Shown here: in pieces, positions 15,584 through 21,541 of the stretch
How positions within the stretch are numbered: position 1 is the stretch's first letter
Layout: each line of letters starts with the position of its first letter
Source of the DNA: Candidatus Aenigmatarchaeota archaeon
GTDB taxonomy: Archaea; Aenigmatarchaeota; Aenigmatarchaeia; QMZP01
Reading direction: 5' to 3'
NCBI GenBank assembly: GCA_003663415.1
Contig: QMZY01000002.1
Coordinates: forward strand, 1 to 27,061
DNA length: 27,061 nucleotides
Position numbers and translations under genes: made by a program
The notes under the pieces: generated by a model
The model's input: the letters and a program-made list of their open reading frames with translations, nothing else
What the model was told of the DNA's origin: nothing
The model's database searches: none

Positions 15584-16150
15584 TTAAAAATCAAAATCTA
15601 TATCATTGGCTTCATCAAGTTTTTTCATGTCTTCATCCAAACGCTTATCATTAACTGTTTCTTCTTCTATTTCTATTTCTTTAATTTCTTCCTGTTTTTC
15701 TTCTCTGGGTGCAGGTTCAGTCTGTGGTGCTCCTATGTTTTGTTTTATTTTGTTAACTGTATCGTTCAAAACTTCTTCTGGCATTTTCTTTCCCGGAAGT
15801 ATGTTTTCAAGTCCAACAGGCCCTTCGTTCAAAAATCTTGGTATAACATGGAAATGTACATGAGGGATAATCTGGCCAGCTGCTCTTCCGTTACTTTGAG
15901 AAATTGAAACACCGTCAGCGCTCACTGCTTTTAAAGCTGCCTGTGCAAGCTTTTTTACCCTTTCAAACAATTCTCCTGCCTCTTTTTCAGGCATCTGCAT
16001 AAGGGTTTCATAGTGTTTTTTTGGTACCACAAGCGTGTGTCCCGGGTTTCTTGGATTTATGTCCAGAAAAGCCAGAACAGTACTGTCTTCATAAACTTTT
16101 TTTGCAGGGATTTGACCTGCCACTATTTTGCAAAACACACAATCTTCCAT
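15584..16150 (-). CDS. HIT family nucleotide hydrolase/transferase with acidic tail
   Basis: A histidine-triad protein of the Hint type. It starts CVFCKIVAGQIPAKKVYED, has the PGHTLVVPKKH strand, and ends its core with IPHVHFHVIPR, where His97, His99 and His101 form the triad (the middle one of the HVHFHV set usually acts as nucleophile). HIT proteins cleave nucleotide phosphoramidates or dinucleoside polyphosphates. The usual length is about 110-140 aa. Here an acidic Glu/Asp-rich extension (about 143-188) is added, likely disordered and possibly protein-binding. The start ATG follows AGAGGTGTAAAAT, a good Shine-Dalgarno. It lies between the Pro and Gly tRNA genes. Confidence 0.93.
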   Translation of the reverse strand: MEDCVFCKIVAGQIPAKKVYEDSTVLAFLDINPRNPGHTLVVPKKHYETLMQMPEKEAGELFERVKKLAQAALKAVSADGVSISQSNGRAAGQIIPHVHFHVIPRFLNEGPVGLENILPGKKMPEEVLNDTVNKIKQNIGAPQTEPAPREEKQEEIKEIEIEEETVNDKRLDEDMKKLDEANDIDFDF

Positions 16151-16173
16151 ATTTTACACCTCTTTACATTAAA

Positions 16174-16248
16174 TGGGGCTGCCCGGATTTGAACCGGGGT
16201 CTGAAGCTCCCAAGGCTCCGATGCTAAACCAAGCTACACCACAGCCCC
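16174..16248 (-). tRNA. tRNA-Pro (TGG), uninterrupted
   Basis: Acceptor GGGGCTG/CAGCCCC with discriminator A, anticodon arm GGAGC-CTTGGGA-GCTTC (anticodon TGG), and T-arm CCCGG-TTCAAAT-CCGGG. It is 75 nt long, has no intron, and encodes no CCA. It serves as an internal control that the neighbouring tRNAs are unusual. Confidence 0.95.
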
Positions 16249-16306
16249 AAAACATATATATATAACCCAAATACAATTAATAAATCTTTAAAAATAAGAG
16301 GTTTAG

Positions 16307-16486
16307 ATGAAAAGAAACGGAAATTTCAGCAACAAACAGGATTTCAACAGGTTTGGCTTTCAGAACAGAAAAATGCACAAAGCAGTTTGTTCTGACTGCG
16401 GAAAGGAATGCGAAGTTCCTTTCAAACCAACAGAAGGGAGACCTGTTTTTTGCAGAGATTGCTTTATGAAGAGAAGAAGGTATTAG
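16307..16486 (+). CDS. small CxxC-x17-CxxC zinc-binding protein
   Basis: A 59-aa basic protein: an Asn/Arg/Phe-rich N-terminus, then KAVCSDCGKECEVPFKP and PVFCRDCFMKRRRY. The two CxxC pairs (Cys28/Cys31 and Cys49/Cys52) are separated by 17 residues, matching the CxxC-x17-CxxC domain known from many small archaeal and bacterial proteins. The pairs probably bind one zinc, and the basic surface suggests nucleic-acid binding. The ATG follows AGAGGTTTAG. It is divergent from tRNA-Pro and convergent with tRNA-Thr, whose 3' end is 26 bp away. Confidence 0.8.
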   Translation: MKRNGNFSNKQDFNRFGFQNRKMHKAVCSDCGKECEVPFKPTEGRPVFCRDCFMKRRRY

Positions 16487-16526
16487 GCTCGTATAAGATT
16501 TGAGCCCTGAAAAGCCCCAGGAGGGG

Positions 16527-16770
16527 TTCTCACAACCAATTACCAACACAATCAAGTGAGATTTTCTTAGTTGTAAACCTTTAGAAAAGGCTTGAGCCAT
16601 CATTTGGAAGGACGCTCTGAAAGGGTGTCAATCGAAAGACAGGGTTCCGATACCTCCTGCAACCTTTACTAAATGGAAGCAATCTTTTGAAAAGAGCTTG
16701 TTGGAAGCGAGCGAAGCGTCAGCGAAGTGAAGCTCCTTCTTGGTCAACCTTCTTTTTGAAAGAAGGTTGT
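16527..16770 (-). other. tRNA-Thr intron 2 (T-loop 59/60, 244 nt)
   Basis: A textbook BHB spans the junctions: T-stem GAGGG/CCCTC, central 4-bp helix TTCA/TGAG (one U.G), bulges AA|A and AA|C, and intron helix CAACC/GGTTG. Cutting after the second base of each bulge leaves the 7-nt T-loop TTCAAAC. CAACC can instead pair with a local GGTTG in the hairpin CAACCTTCTTT/AAGAAGGTTG, so two folds compete. The intron carries the shared modules at 16578-16638 and 16701-16737. No homing-endonuclease ORF is present. Confidence 0.86.
16578..16638 (+). repeat. shared 61-bp module (copy in tRNA-Thr intron)
   Basis: It begins CCTTTAGAAAAGGCT, passes through CATTTGGAAGG, and ends with the hairpin GACGCTC-TGAAA-GGGTGTC and AATCGAAAG. 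A near-identical copy lies at 18447-18508, outside any tRNA, and the hairpin part recurs inverted at 15228-15261 in the tRNA-Gly intron. Confidence 0.88.
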
Positions 16771-16792
16771 TTTGAACCCTCAACCTGTCGCT

Positions 16793-16864
16793 CTCTAAAC
16801 AAGGAACCAAACGAGTTCTGGTTCTCCCTTGATGGGAATTGATAAAGGGTTTTGGCCCCTTATT
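16793..16864 (-). other. tRNA-Thr intron 1 (canonical 37/38, 72 nt)
   Basis: The junctions form a BHB: anticodon stem GTCGC/GCGAC, central helix CTCG/TTAG with one C-U mismatch, bulges TA|A and AG|A, and intron helix ATAAGG/CCTTGT (one wobble). The intron interior folds into AAGGG/CCCTT and AACCA/TGGTT hairpins. Confidence 0.82.
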
Positions 16865-16931
16865 TACGAGGCGACCGCTCTGCCGGTTGAGCTACTGGGG
16901 CATATAAATATTCTGGTTCTTATATTTTTAT

Positions 16932-17942
16932 ATGAAAACCGCCCTTTTCTGTGAAAAATTAGAAGACGATAAAATTAAATGTCTCCTTTGCCCGAGAGAG
17001 TGTATAATTTCGGAGGGAAAAACAGGATTTTGCAGAGTCAGGAAAAATATTAACGGAAGACTTGTTTCGCTTGTATATAACAAACCCTGTTCAATTGCAT
17101 TTGATCCTATAGAAAAAAAACCTTTATTTCATTTTGCTCCTGGAACCTCTTGTTTATCTTTCTCAACAGTGGGTTGCAATTTGGATTGCAAGTTTTGTCA
17201 GAACTGGGAAATTTCGCACCCTGAAAGCGTATTTGGCGAGTATGTAACACCAGAAGAGATAATAGAAATGGTTCTGGAAAGAAACCTTCCAGGAATAGCT
17301 TACACGTACACGGAACCCGCTGTTTTCTATGAATATGCCTTGGATGTAATGAAACTTGCAAAAAAACACGGCCTTTACAACGTTTGGGTTTCAAATGGAT
17401 ATATAAACCCAGAACCTGCCAAAAAAATCTCAAAATACCTTCATGCCATAAACGTGGATATGAAAGGTGATATTAAATTTTACCAGGAACTCTGCGGAAT
17501 TCCGAACGAAGAACCAGTAAAAAAAGCACTGAAAATATATAAAGAGGCTGGTGTTTGGATAGAGATAACAAATCTTATAATACCGGGATATAATGATAAA
17601 GACGAGGAGATAAAAAAACTTGTGGACTGGATTTCTAAAAACTTAGGGAAAAAAACGCCTTTACATTTTTCCAGATTTTACCCGCAGTTTAAACTCGCGC
17701 ATATAGAACCAACGCCTGTGGAAACTTTAGAAAGAGCAGCTGAAATAGCAGAGAAAATGGGAATGAAATATGTATATATAGGGAATGTTTATTTGCATCC
17801 AAAAGAATCTACTTATTGCCCTAAGTGCGGAAGTATAGTGATAAAAAGAACAGGGTACAGTGTGGAGTACGTGAAAACAAAGTGCGATAATTGTGGCGAG
17901 AAAATCAACTTGGCTGGAACCGAGTGGATAAAGGATATTTAA
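16932..17942 (+). CDS. AmrS-like radical SAM enzyme (AmmeMemoRadiSam type)
   Basis: A 336-aa radical SAM protein of the AmrS/COG1180 family. The N-terminal cysteine set is CLLCPREC...GFC (17, 20, 24, 34). The SAM cluster motif is CNLDCKFCQ (82, 86, 89), followed by the family's NWEIS. The GIAYTYTEPAVFYEYA segment is highly characteristic, and a C-terminal zinc ribbon (CPKCG...CDNCG) closes the protein. In other genomes it occurs with MEMO1-like and AMMECR1-like proteins; neither is in this window, and the reaction is unknown. The upstream CATATAAATATT (about 16901-16912) is a TATA box placed so that the mRNA would be nearly leaderless. The first part of that promoter touches the tRNA-Thr 5' end. 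Confidence 0.9.
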   Translation: MKTALFCEKLEDDKIKCLLCPRECIISEGKTGFCRVRKNINGRLVSLVYNKPCSIAFDPIEKKPLFHFAPGTSCLSFSTVGCNLDCKFCQNWEISHPESVFGEYVTPEEIIEMVLERNLPGIAYTYTEPAVFYEYALDVMKLAKKHGLYNVWVSNGYINPEPAKKISKYLHAINVDMKGDIKFYQELCGIPNEEPVKKALKIYKEAGVWIEITNLIIPGYNDKDEEIKKLVDWISKNLGKKTPLHFSRFYPQFKLAHIEPTPVETLERAAEIAEKMGMKYVYIGNVYLHPKESTYCPKCGSIVIKRTGYSVEYVKTKCDNCGEKINLAGTEWIKDI

Positions 17943-17965
17943 ATATTAAATGAATATTATTTTAG

Positions 17966-18400
17966 ATGGAATCAAAAACCAAGGAAACCGCTGAAAAGAG
18001 AGTAAAAGAGGGGTGGATTCGCACAGCTATGATGATAGAGGTTTTGGCTGTGAGCGAAAATGCTTCTAAATCTGCATTAGAAAAACATATAGAGAAGCTT
18101 GAGAATGAAGAAGGTGTTATTGTATATAAAAAGAATTTTCATCCTGTGGAAAAAGTTGAAAAACCCCTGCCAAATGTAGAAACAGGCTTTTCCTGCGTGG
18201 CTGAAATTGAAATAGTTGCAAAAAACTTTGACAAGCTTGTCTATATTGTAATGAATTATGCACCGTCCAGCATCGAGGTTCTTGAACCAGAAAAAATAGT
18301 TCTGGACGAGGGTGAGGCTCAGGGGATATTAAATTCAATAGCAGATGTTCTTCACAGGTTTGCAGCAGCAGGTCTCGGTGGCGTGTTAATACAAACATAA
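17966..18400 (+). CDS. conserved-looking archaeal protein of unknown function
   Basis: A 144-aa soluble protein I do not recognise by name. It looks like a small alpha/beta domain: an N-terminal helix (KRVKEGWIRTAMMIEVLAV), a helix that may dimerise (about 35-50), strands around EIEIVAKNFDKLVYIVMNYAPSS, and a Gly/Ala-rich C-terminus (AAAGLGGVLIQT). There is no signal peptide or membrane helix. It starts 23 bp after the AmrS-like gene on the same strand and is probably cotranscribed with it. The leader has no strong Shine-Dalgarno. Confidence 0.7.
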   Translation: MESKTKETAEKRVKEGWIRTAMMIEVLAVSENASKSALEKHIEKLENEEGVIVYKKNFHPVEKVEKPLPNVETGFSCVAEIEIVAKNFDKLVYIVMNYAPSSIEVLEPEKIVLDEGEAQGILNSIADVLHRFAAAGLGGVLIQT

Positions 18401-18722
18401 TATACGGAATTCTTAGGGGAGCGGTTGGGGTTTCAATCCAAACGAGCCTTTAGAAAAAGGCTCGAGCTATCATTTGGAAGGACGCTCTGAAAGGGCGTCA
18501 ATCAAAAGTTCAGCTTCCAACATTGTTTTCTTGCTCAAGCGTTCTTTCCGTTAACGCTTCCACCAGCTTTGCTGGTGGCGCCTGCCGTCAGGCAGTGTGT
18601 AGGCCGTTTACTTGGCCTAAAGGCTTGGCGGCAGCGTTCTTTCCGTTAACGATTTAGGCCGTTTACTTGGCCTAAAGGGTTATAAGCTCTTTCTTGAAAA
18701 GAGCTTGTTTCTTGAAAAAAGC
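18401..18722. repeat. hairpin-rich intergenic region related to the tRNA introns
   Basis: No gene. It holds the shared module at 18447-18508 (cf. 16578-16638) and hairpins GCGTT/AACGC (18539-18557), CACCAGC/GCTGGTG (18561-18577) and TAGGCC/GGCCTA (18600-18619, again 18655-18674). GCGTTCTTTCCGTTAACG occurs twice (18539 and 18634). Near the eIF5A end AAGCTCTTTC...GAGCTTG (18683-18707) matches the 5' hairpin of the tRNA-Gly T-loop intron. Read on the minus strand, the order of modules parallels the tRNA introns, but no tRNA exons flank it. It is a stand-alone relative or a remnant. Confidence 0.8.
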
Positions 18723-19112
18723 TTATTCTGTTTGTTTTATAAGAATTTTCTGCTCAAATTTCCAGTAAAGAACCTCCATTCCTGAGTTTAGTTTTCCTTT
18801 GAACTCATCAGGAATTGTTGTTTCAAATGTTTCATACGTTTGCAAATCCATCAATTGTACAATATCACCTGAAACCGAGATGACCTGACCTTTTCTTTTT
18901 TCTATAATAGGAACCTCTACCTCAGAAGAAGCAGGACCCAGAAGAGAACGTTTTTTATTATCAAATATTCCCATTGCCTCTATTCTTGCTTTTGCAGAAC
19001 CGTGTTTGCCTGGTTTTGATTTTGTCAAGCTTAAAACCTTGCATGGCTCTCCATCAATTATTATGTAGCTTCCTGGTTTACAATCTTTCATCTCTGCTGT
19101 TTTGGTTGCCAT
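18723..19112 (-). CDS. eif5a: translation factor aIF5A (hypusine-containing)
   Basis: A 129-aa archaeal IF5A, which helps the ribosome through difficult peptide bonds and termination. It is recognised by the hypusination loop SKPGKHGSAKAR, in which Lys36 is the residue converted to (deoxy)hypusine, and by the C-terminal OB fold (VQLMDLQTYETFE). The modifying enzyme, deoxyhypusine synthase, is the next gene upstream on the same strand (56 bp). The leader contains an 18-bp palindrome and AT-rich TATA-like sequence, so it probably has its own promoter besides read-through. Confidence 0.97.
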   Translation of the reverse strand: MATKTAEMKDCKPGSYIIIDGEPCKVLSLTKSKPGKHGSAKARIEAMGIFDNKKRSLLGPASSEVEVPIIEKRKGQVISVSGDIVQLMDLQTYETFETTIPDEFKGKLNSGMEVLYWKFEQKILIKQTE

Positions 19113-19130
19113 ATAATCTTATATTTAAAG

Positions 19131-19148
19131 AACACATTTAAATGTGTT
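19131..19148. promoter_or_regulatory. 18-bp perfect palindrome in the aIF5A promoter
   Basis: AACACATTTAAATGTGTT is a perfect inverted repeat whose TTTAAA centre lies about 25-30 bp upstream of the aIF5A ATG, where a TATA box should be. It is followed by CTTTAAATATAAG. It could be an operator overlapping the TATA box. A small hairpin CCTTT/AAAGG (19152-19164) lies between it and the deoxyhypusine synthase stop. Confidence 0.5.
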
Positions 19149-19168
19149 AAACCTTTGGAAAAGGTTTA

Positions 19169-20101
19169 TTACAAAAAAGGGCCTAAAATTAATGGAAGCA
19201 GAACAGTAGCATCGCCTTCAACTGTTATGTATTTTGATTTTTCTTTTACCTTTCCCCAAGAAACAGCCTCCCTCATTCTTGCTCCAGACAAGCTCCCGTC
19301 CCACTCTGGTGCTGTTGTTATATATACAGCATAGTTCAATCCGCCTTTAAACTGGTTCCACCATATGGTATGGTGCTTAGAGATACCGCCGCCTATTATG
19401 AGCGCTCCAGACGTTACATCAGCAAAGAGGGTTTCTGATAAAAACTCTTCATCCTTAAACACATCTATTTTGAAATCTTTGTGCCTTTGAATGAACATTA
19501 AAATCTGAGTTCCAAATGCACCGTCAGTTATTCCAGGAATTACCACAGGAATTTTATTTTTATATGCCCAGTAAATGACAGATTTCTCATCTTCTATTCT
19601 TTTTCCTATTTCCCATACAAACTCATAAGTTGAAAGTTCCTTTTTTCCTGAATCATATATATCCTTAAGCATTGGCTGAAGTTTTTCTTCTATTATTTCA
19701 CCATAGGATTCGTTAGGAACAAAAATGTTTCCTAACCTGTTTATACCTTTTTTATGCAATTCTGCATCATCTGCATTGAAATCTCCATGGTAATAATCTT
19801 TCCAAACTCTTGCAAAATCATGGTCTAAAAAACCGCATGTTGTAATAACTAAATCGAACATTTTTCTCTTAACAACCTCTTTTATCAAGCCTCTCGCTCC
19901 TGTGGAAATTATGGCCGCTGGAAACGAAATAAGCTTTATGCAGTTTTTTTCTGAGAACATATCTTCAAGTATTTTCACAGCTGTTCCTGTTTTTTTTGCA
20001 GTGAATCCACCTGATTTTTCATACTCTTTTACAAGCTCTTTAATTGTGGTGTTTGCGTTGATGCTTATATCCTCTACTCGTGGTAATTTAATTCTGCTCA
20101 T
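19169..20101 (-). CDS. dys: deoxyhypusine synthase
   Basis: A 310-aa NAD-dependent enzyme that moves the aminobutyl group of spermidine (or a related polyamine) to the lysine of aIF5A. Family motifs include LISFPAAIISTGARG near residue 58, FLDHDFARVWKDYYHG, the IPGITDGAFG segment, and the active-site region EWDGSLSGARMREAVSWGK, where Lys284 corresponds to the catalytic lysine that forms the enzyme-imine intermediate. Length is typical. It overlaps the end of the SpeD-like gene by 14 bp and precedes aIF5A, so polyamine supply, modification enzyme and target are in one cluster. Confidence 0.96.
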   Translation of the reverse strand: MSRIKLPRVEDISINANTTIKELVKEYEKSGGFTAKKTGTAVKILEDMFSEKNCIKLISFPAAIISTGARGLIKEVVKRKMFDLVITTCGFLDHDFARVWKDYYHGDFNADDAELHKKGINRLGNIFVPNESYGEIIEEKLQPMLKDIYDSGKKELSTYEFVWEIGKRIEDEKSVIYWAYKNKIPVVIPGITDGAFGTQILMFIQRHKDFKIDVFKDEEFLSETLFADVTSGALIIGGGISKHHTIWWNQFKGGLNYAVYITTAPEWDGSLSGARMREAVSWGKVKEKSKYITVEGDATVLLPLILGPFL

Positions 20102-20447
20102 AAATCAGTTTGAACTCCTTAATTTTAAAATCTGTTACGTTTGGCTCTTTTTTTATATACTCCCATCCTTTGTATGCGTCTGCAGTTCCGCATGCGAAAA
20201 CCCTTATACTCATGAATCCCTCGTCTGCGTAACTGTGACAGTAAAGGAAGCTTTCATCAACCATAACAAAGCATATTGCTCTTGGCGGGGAAGTGTCAAG
20301 AGAGTTGTATCCTGCTGTTGCTAAAATTCTCATTCCTATTAATTCTGCTGCCTTGACCAAAACATTATAAATCTTTTCATCATTCATGTATGTTTCTCTC
20401 GAAACGTTTTTGCAGTCTATTATTAGTTCAATTTCGTGTTCTTTCAT
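20088..20447 (-). CDS. divergent SpeD-family pyruvoyl decarboxylase
   Basis: A 119-aa protein of the S-adenosylmethionine decarboxylase class 1b (SpeD/SpeH) family. Self-cleavage between Glu65 and Ser66 (DESFLYCHS) would create the pyruvoyl cofactor. His71 and Cys86 (VFACG) sit at exactly the family spacing (+5 and +20 from the serine). However, ESHxSxHTWPE reads ESFLYCHSYAD, so several substrate-pocket positions differ. SpeD homologues in archaea and bacteria include enzymes that decarboxylate arginine or ornithine instead of AdoMet. With agmatinase directly upstream, arginine decarboxylase is an attractive alternative. I chose ATG 20447, which follows GGGTGA and overlaps the agmatinase stop as ATGA; an in-frame GTG 12 bp upstream is less likely. 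Confidence 0.8.
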   Translation of the reverse strand: MKEHEIELIIDCKNVSRETYMNDEKIYNVLVKAAELIGMRILATAGYNSLDTSPPRAICFVMVDESFLYCHSYADEGFMSIRVFACGTADAYKGWEYIKKEPNVTDFKIKEFKLIYEQN

Positions 20448-21256
20448 TTTTTCACCCACAAACCCAAAACCTTTTTAAAAATATTAGCAGCAAGCAAACT
20501 TGTCTTTGTGTTAATTTTGTCTGATGCACATTCTACTAAATCCATTCCTATTATGTTTTTTAATGGTATTTCTTTGATAAAATTAAAGAATTCTTCAGGT
20601 TTCATACCGTTTGGTTCGGGTGTCCCTACTTCAGGCGCATACGCGGGGTCAAAAACATCCATATCAATGGTAATATATACGGGGCCTTTAATATTTTTCG
20701 CGGTTTTCAAGGCATATTTTTTATAAACCCTTTCCTCAGTTTCATACCATGATCTGCATCCTATTTGAAAGATTTGAAAGCCCTGTTTCAGTGTGTGATA
20801 TGCCCATGTGATATGTGAAAACCTCTCCCCCATATATTCTGGAAGCAGGTCCCTGTGTGCATCAAAATGAATTATTGTTATGTTTTTGAAAAAATCCTTT
20901 AGAGATTCCAGAATGCCCAGAGTTATAAGGTGGTCTCCGCCAAGAAAAACAGGCAAAACCTTTGGGTTGGTATTGAAAATCCATTTAACTGTGTCATTTA
21001 TTCTTTCTTTTGTTAGCTTCCAGCTTCCCGAGACAACTTCAATATCGCCCGAGTCGCAAAATTTTAATTTCTCAAATATATTTGTTTTTAGTTCAGGATC
21101 ATAACCAGGAAGGTTTTTTATTGCCTCCCTTATAAAGAGAGGTCCGTATTTTACAGATTTTCCTGTTTCTGTGCTGTCAAAAGGTATGCCTGCCAAAACC
21201 ACGTCTGCTTTTTCCAGTGGATACTCGTAAGAGAAGGTTTTTCTTAAATATAGCAT
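20444..21256 (-). CDS. speB: agmatinase / ureohydrolase family enzyme
   Basis: A 270-aa binuclear-manganese ureohydrolase. Ligands are visible as GGDH (His109), FDAHRD (Asp132, His134, Asp136), and IDMDVFDP (Asp198, Asp200). The segment VGTPEPNGM is typical of agmatinases, and in this gene setting hydrolysis of agmatine to putrescine and urea is the best call, though arginase or an N1-aminopropylagmatine ureohydrolase activity cannot be excluded. ATG 21256 follows GGGTG at good spacing; a TTG four codons earlier is less likely. Its stop overlaps the ATG of the SpeD-like gene by 4 bp, a sign of translational coupling. Confidence 0.92.
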   Translation of the reverse strand: MLYLRKTFSYEYPLEKADVVLAGIPFDSTETGKSVKYGPLFIREAIKNLPGYDPELKTNIFEKLKFCDSGDIEVVSGSWKLTKERINDTVKWIFNTNPKVLPVFLGGDHLITLGILESLKDFFKNITIIHFDAHRDLLPEYMGERFSHITWAYHTLKQGFQIFQIGCRSWYETEERVYKKYALKTAKNIKGPVYITIDMDVFDPAYAPEVGTPEPNGMKPEEFFNFIKEIPLKNIIGMDLVECASDKINTKTSLLAANIFKKVLGLWVKK

Positions 21257-21276
21257 ATGAACACCCAAGAAACAAA

Positions 21277-21495
21277 TCAGATTGGTATTTTCCTGAGAAC
21301 AAAATCAACATCTTTTTTCATGACGGTTTTCCTTCCGGCATATCTGGTTATTTTGACTATTTCCTCTGCTTTTTTTTCTGCTTCTTCCAGAACAGCCTGC
21401 CTCAGTGTGTTTAAACCGGGTTTTGATATTCTGGTTACTCCTGATTTTTTCGCTATGCTTAAAAACGGTTTTAAAGGAAATTCCTTGGTTTTCAT
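21277..21495 (-). CDS. archaeal histone
   Basis: A 72-aa histone-fold protein that binds and wraps DNA as dimers or longer polymers. The three-helix histone fold is clear: PLKPFLSIAKKSG (helix 1), RISKPGLNTLRQAVLEEAEK (helix 2) and the RYAGRKTVMKKDV loop 2 plus helix 3, with the conserved AGRKT motif of archaeal histones. It lacks any long tail. The start is ATG 21495, since upstream codons of the same frame run through the promoter. It sits between guaA and speB but has its own promoter. Confidence 0.95.
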   Translation of the reverse strand: MKTKEFPLKPFLSIAKKSGVTRISKPGLNTLRQAVLEEAEKKAEEIVKITRYAGRKTVMKKDVDFVLRKIPI

Positions 21496-21511
21496 AGTAT
21501 CATGTTGTTTT

Positions 21512-21532
21512 TTTGTTTTTATAAATTTAAAA
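21512..21532 (-). promoter_or_regulatory. TATA-box promoter of the histone gene
   Basis: On the minus strand TTTTAAATTTATAAAAAC lies about 20-35 bp upstream of the histone ATG, just after the guaA stop. Spacing suggests a short-leader transcript. Confidence 0.55.
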
Positions 21533-21541
21533 CACCAAAAA

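Larger units (their letters stand above)
16513..16901 (-). tRNA. tRNA-Thr (CGT) interrupted by two introns
   Basis: Exons are 16901-16865, 16792-16771 and 16526-16513. Joined, they give a 73-nt tRNA-Thr. The acceptor is GCCCCAG/CTGGGGC with discriminator U. The D-arm is GCTC-AACCGGCA-GAGC. The anticodon arm is GTCGC-CTCGTAA-GCGAC (anticodon CGT), the variable loop AGGTT, and the T-arm GAGGG-TTCAAAC-CCCTC. No CCA is encoded. Intron 1 (72 nt) is at the canonical 37/38 site; intron 2 (244 nt) is at 59/60 in the T-loop. A TATA-like ATATAAAAATATAAG lies upstream, overlapping the leader of the divergent AmrS-like gene. Confidence 0.9.

Noticed and set aside
16628..16810. 60-codon open frame on the minus strand in the tRNA-Thr region
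   Set aside because: It overlaps tRNA exon 2 and intron modules, has no ribosome-binding site and no domain.
18401..18460. Third interrupted tRNA (a GGTTTCAATCC stretch resembles a T-arm)
   Set aside because: No matching acceptor, anticodon or 5' exon was found on either strand; the T-loop would be abnormal.
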